64,000 nucleotides of DNA, taken from contig CAZIQL010000002.1 in the NCBI GenBank assembly GCA_964541485.1, positions 54,509 to 118,508 of the forward strand. The letters are read 5' to 3'. This stretch comes from SIG299 sp964541485 (lineage in GTDB: Bacteria > Bacillota > Clostridia > Lachnospirales > Lachnospiraceae). This document shows positions 63,501-64,000 of this stretch, one piece after another. The notes beneath the pieces were generated by a model. The model saw only the letters and a program-made list of their open reading frames with translations. It had not been told where the DNA came from and searched no databases. The stretch's first letter is position 1, and each line of letters begins with the position of its first letter. Made by a program: the position numbers and the translations under genes.

Positions 63501-63963
63501 TACTACGGTTAAGAAGGAAATTTCTGAACTGCGCTCCGGTATCAAAGCACTTGGCGATGTCAATGTAAATGCAATCGAGGATTACAAGAATCTTTCGGAG
63601 CGTTACGAGCTTTACAGTAACCAGCGTAATGATCTTGTGGAAGCAGAAGAAGCGCTGCTTAAGATTATTGAACAGCTGGATACGGAAATGAGAAAGCAGT
63701 TTGAGGAGAAATTCTATGCAATTAAAGAACAGTTTGACGTAGTATTCCGTGAACTGTTTGGTGGCGGTAAAGGGACACTGGAACTCATTGAAGATGAAGA
63801 TGTGCTGACCGCAGGCATCCGTATCAATGCACAGCCGCCGGGAAAGAAATTGCAGAACATGATGCAGTTGTCCGGTGGTGAGAAAGCACTGACTGCGATT
63901 GCACTGTTATTTGCCATCCAGAATTTAAAGCCGTCGCCGTTCTGTCGAGACTGTCTACGGTAA
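60598..63963 (+). CDS. smc: Chromosome segregation ATPase SMC, broken at its 3' end
   Basis: SMC condenses and segregates chromosomes. The N-terminal head has Walker A GPNGSGKSNVADAVRW. Long coiled coils flank a hinge (about residues 515-670, with GGSISGGAY at its end), and the returning arm leads to the ABC signature LSGGEKALTAIALLF. After LKPSPFC (to 63945) the sequence stops matching: Walker B (LLDEIEAALDD in relatives) is absent and a stop follows at 63961. At 1121 residues it lacks roughly the last 60. Either the sequence is chimeric at the window end or the gene is truly truncated. ftsY is the expected next gene. Confidence 0.93.
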   Translation: MYLKSIEVHGFKSFANKIVFKFHDGITAIVGPNGSGKSNVADAVRWVLGEQSAKQLRGSKMEDVIFAGTQLRKPMGYAYVAITLDNSDHKLPIDYEEVVVARRVYRSGESEYLINNNTCRLRDVQELFLDTGIGKEGYSIIGQGQIDKILSGKPEDRRELFDEAAGIVKYKKRKAAAEKELAEEQLNLSRITDILSEIEKQVGPLQKQSEVAKEYLRLKEALKNLEINLFLMEYERSEKNKAELDGRIQIVSDELNRTNQAYDNTKQEYERLEAELEQFSAEIDQKKEQRTQFLMMVQEKEGEIRLMQEKISSIQITDSHFKQRYDALMADTEAKEAELARYDKDYEAAENELKRMTKQQEAKEAELEAIRGRISEYAQRIEDCNKLILKKMDENTEIRTSLQRFETLEEQNTIKKAELTQKILLHKSEEAGYQDEVTVCAEALQNIAEKIFVRKRMIEDKEISITTIRQKTAELAEKMERAERSRIEETSRLEALRNLTERYDGYGNAIRKIMERKQDTPGVIGVVADIIKVESKYETAMETALGASIQNVVTKDEATAKKMVEYLKANKFGRATFLPLTSITVKALGQNQDQAAKEAGVIGYANTLVHVAKEYEELMKYLLGRILVVDTMDHALALARKYNYTLRIVTLEGEQLNPGGSISGGAYKNNSNLLGRRREMEDGEKKIEELKKLVSELAKEREQLRTQREALNQNLLSDKEELQELFLEQNTAKINLVQAEEKLSALKESYASIEDEVSGLESKNRENAAGAEQLKNQLKENQSAMKDAQKTISDSTLHMAADKEEEQTLAEKHSELILECAGQEKSLQFVQQNKYRLLGELHRLGKELEELKDENNSTKERIEEQEKGIETAKENISIWQSTVEEIEKNLEKLDEKKEEINRGHKNFFNRREELSKQISDLDKESFRLANQVERLQETMNSQADYMWNEYEVTVELAKKFKDETLPAYTTVKKEISELRSGIKALGDVNVNAIEDYKNLSERYELYSNQRNDLVEAEEALLKIIEQLDTEMRKQFEEKFYAIKEQFDVVFRELFGGGKGTLELIEDEDVLTAGIRINAQPPGKKLQNMMQLSGGEKALTAIALLFAIQNLKPSPFCRDCLR

Positions 63964-64000
63964 CGCCCTTCATCGTTCCTGCCGAACGACCTGTGTACAA
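63946..64000. other. Sequence unrelated to smc at the window end
   Basis: The last 55 bases do not encode any part of SMC in any frame and are richer in GC (30 of 55) than the neighbouring gene. Two + frames and at least one - frame remain open through it, but it is too short to identify. It may be a contig-end artefact or the edge of an inserted element. Confidence 0.6.

Overview
The window reads as chromosome from a spore-forming, motile, anaerobe-like Clostridia, most likely Lachnospiraceae. The reasons are spo0A, spoIIGA-sigE-sigG and a SpoVD-type PBP; a MurE with the DNPR motif expected for meso-diaminopimelate; the IspH-ribosomal protein S1 fusion typical of Clostridia; CheV and CheR; and the low-to-moderate GC content judged by eye. 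The assignment rests on gene content and protein character, not on a database match. All but one of about 59 genes lie on the + strand. I see no rRNA, tRNA, CRISPR array, prophage or insertion sequence, and no gene-free stretch longer than about 200 bases.

Layout. 1-5.4 kb: the end of cheV, a zinc-ribbon membrane protein with an acidic hexapeptide repeat, an isolated hisH-hisF pair, ung and a radical SAM/SPASM gene. 5.4-7.9 kb: spo0A, with two 0A boxes and a sigma-A promoter, then glgA, each closed by a hairpin. 8-24 kb: a long run of cell-wall and translation housekeeping genes (murE-murF-priA-def-fmt-metallopeptidase-rsmB-rlmN-PP2C-prkC-rsgA-rpe-thiN, then ychF and a divergent Lgt-family gene). 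25.2-38.4 kb: the division and sporulation cluster (mraZ-rsmH-ftsL-pbpB-spoVD-murD-ftsW-ftsQ, ftsZ, spoIIGA-sigE, sigG), without the usual mraY and murG. 38.4-47.9 kb: a ten-gene Mrp/Mbh-like cation antiporter operon with four NuoL/M/N-type subunits and no hydrogenase or NADH module. 47.9-48.6 kb: the only minus-strand gene, a DUF4397-type protein with a sigma-K-like promoter. 48.7-57.6 kb: cls, folD, rimO, pgsA, a GerMN lipoprotein, a YhiN-type flavoprotein, cmk and ispH-rpsA. 57.7 kb to the end: cheR, then plsX-acpP-rnc-smc. smc breaks abruptly about 55 bases before the window ends.

How the genes work together. Precursor ligases (MurE, MurF, MurD), septal synthases (two class B PBPs with FtsW) and divisome proteins (FtsL, FtsQ, FtsZ) sit close to the PASTA kinase/PP2C phosphatase pair that senses wall fragments in relatives. 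The sporulation regulators are next to ftsZ. The spoIIG promoter has the long spacer known for Spo0A-activated sigma-A promoters. Phospholipid synthesis is represented by plsX, acpP, pgsA and cls. The antiporter operon probably handles Na+/H+ homeostasis or energy coupling.

The most interesting items are: an internal ribosome binding site and start at the IspH-S1 junction; an Lgt-family protein whose catalytic residues are replaced; the four-antiporter operon with its re-partitioned MrpA/MrpB domains; the Spo0A-type promoter architecture; the repeat structures in the mraZ, ftsZ and cls leaders; and the discontinuity in smc.
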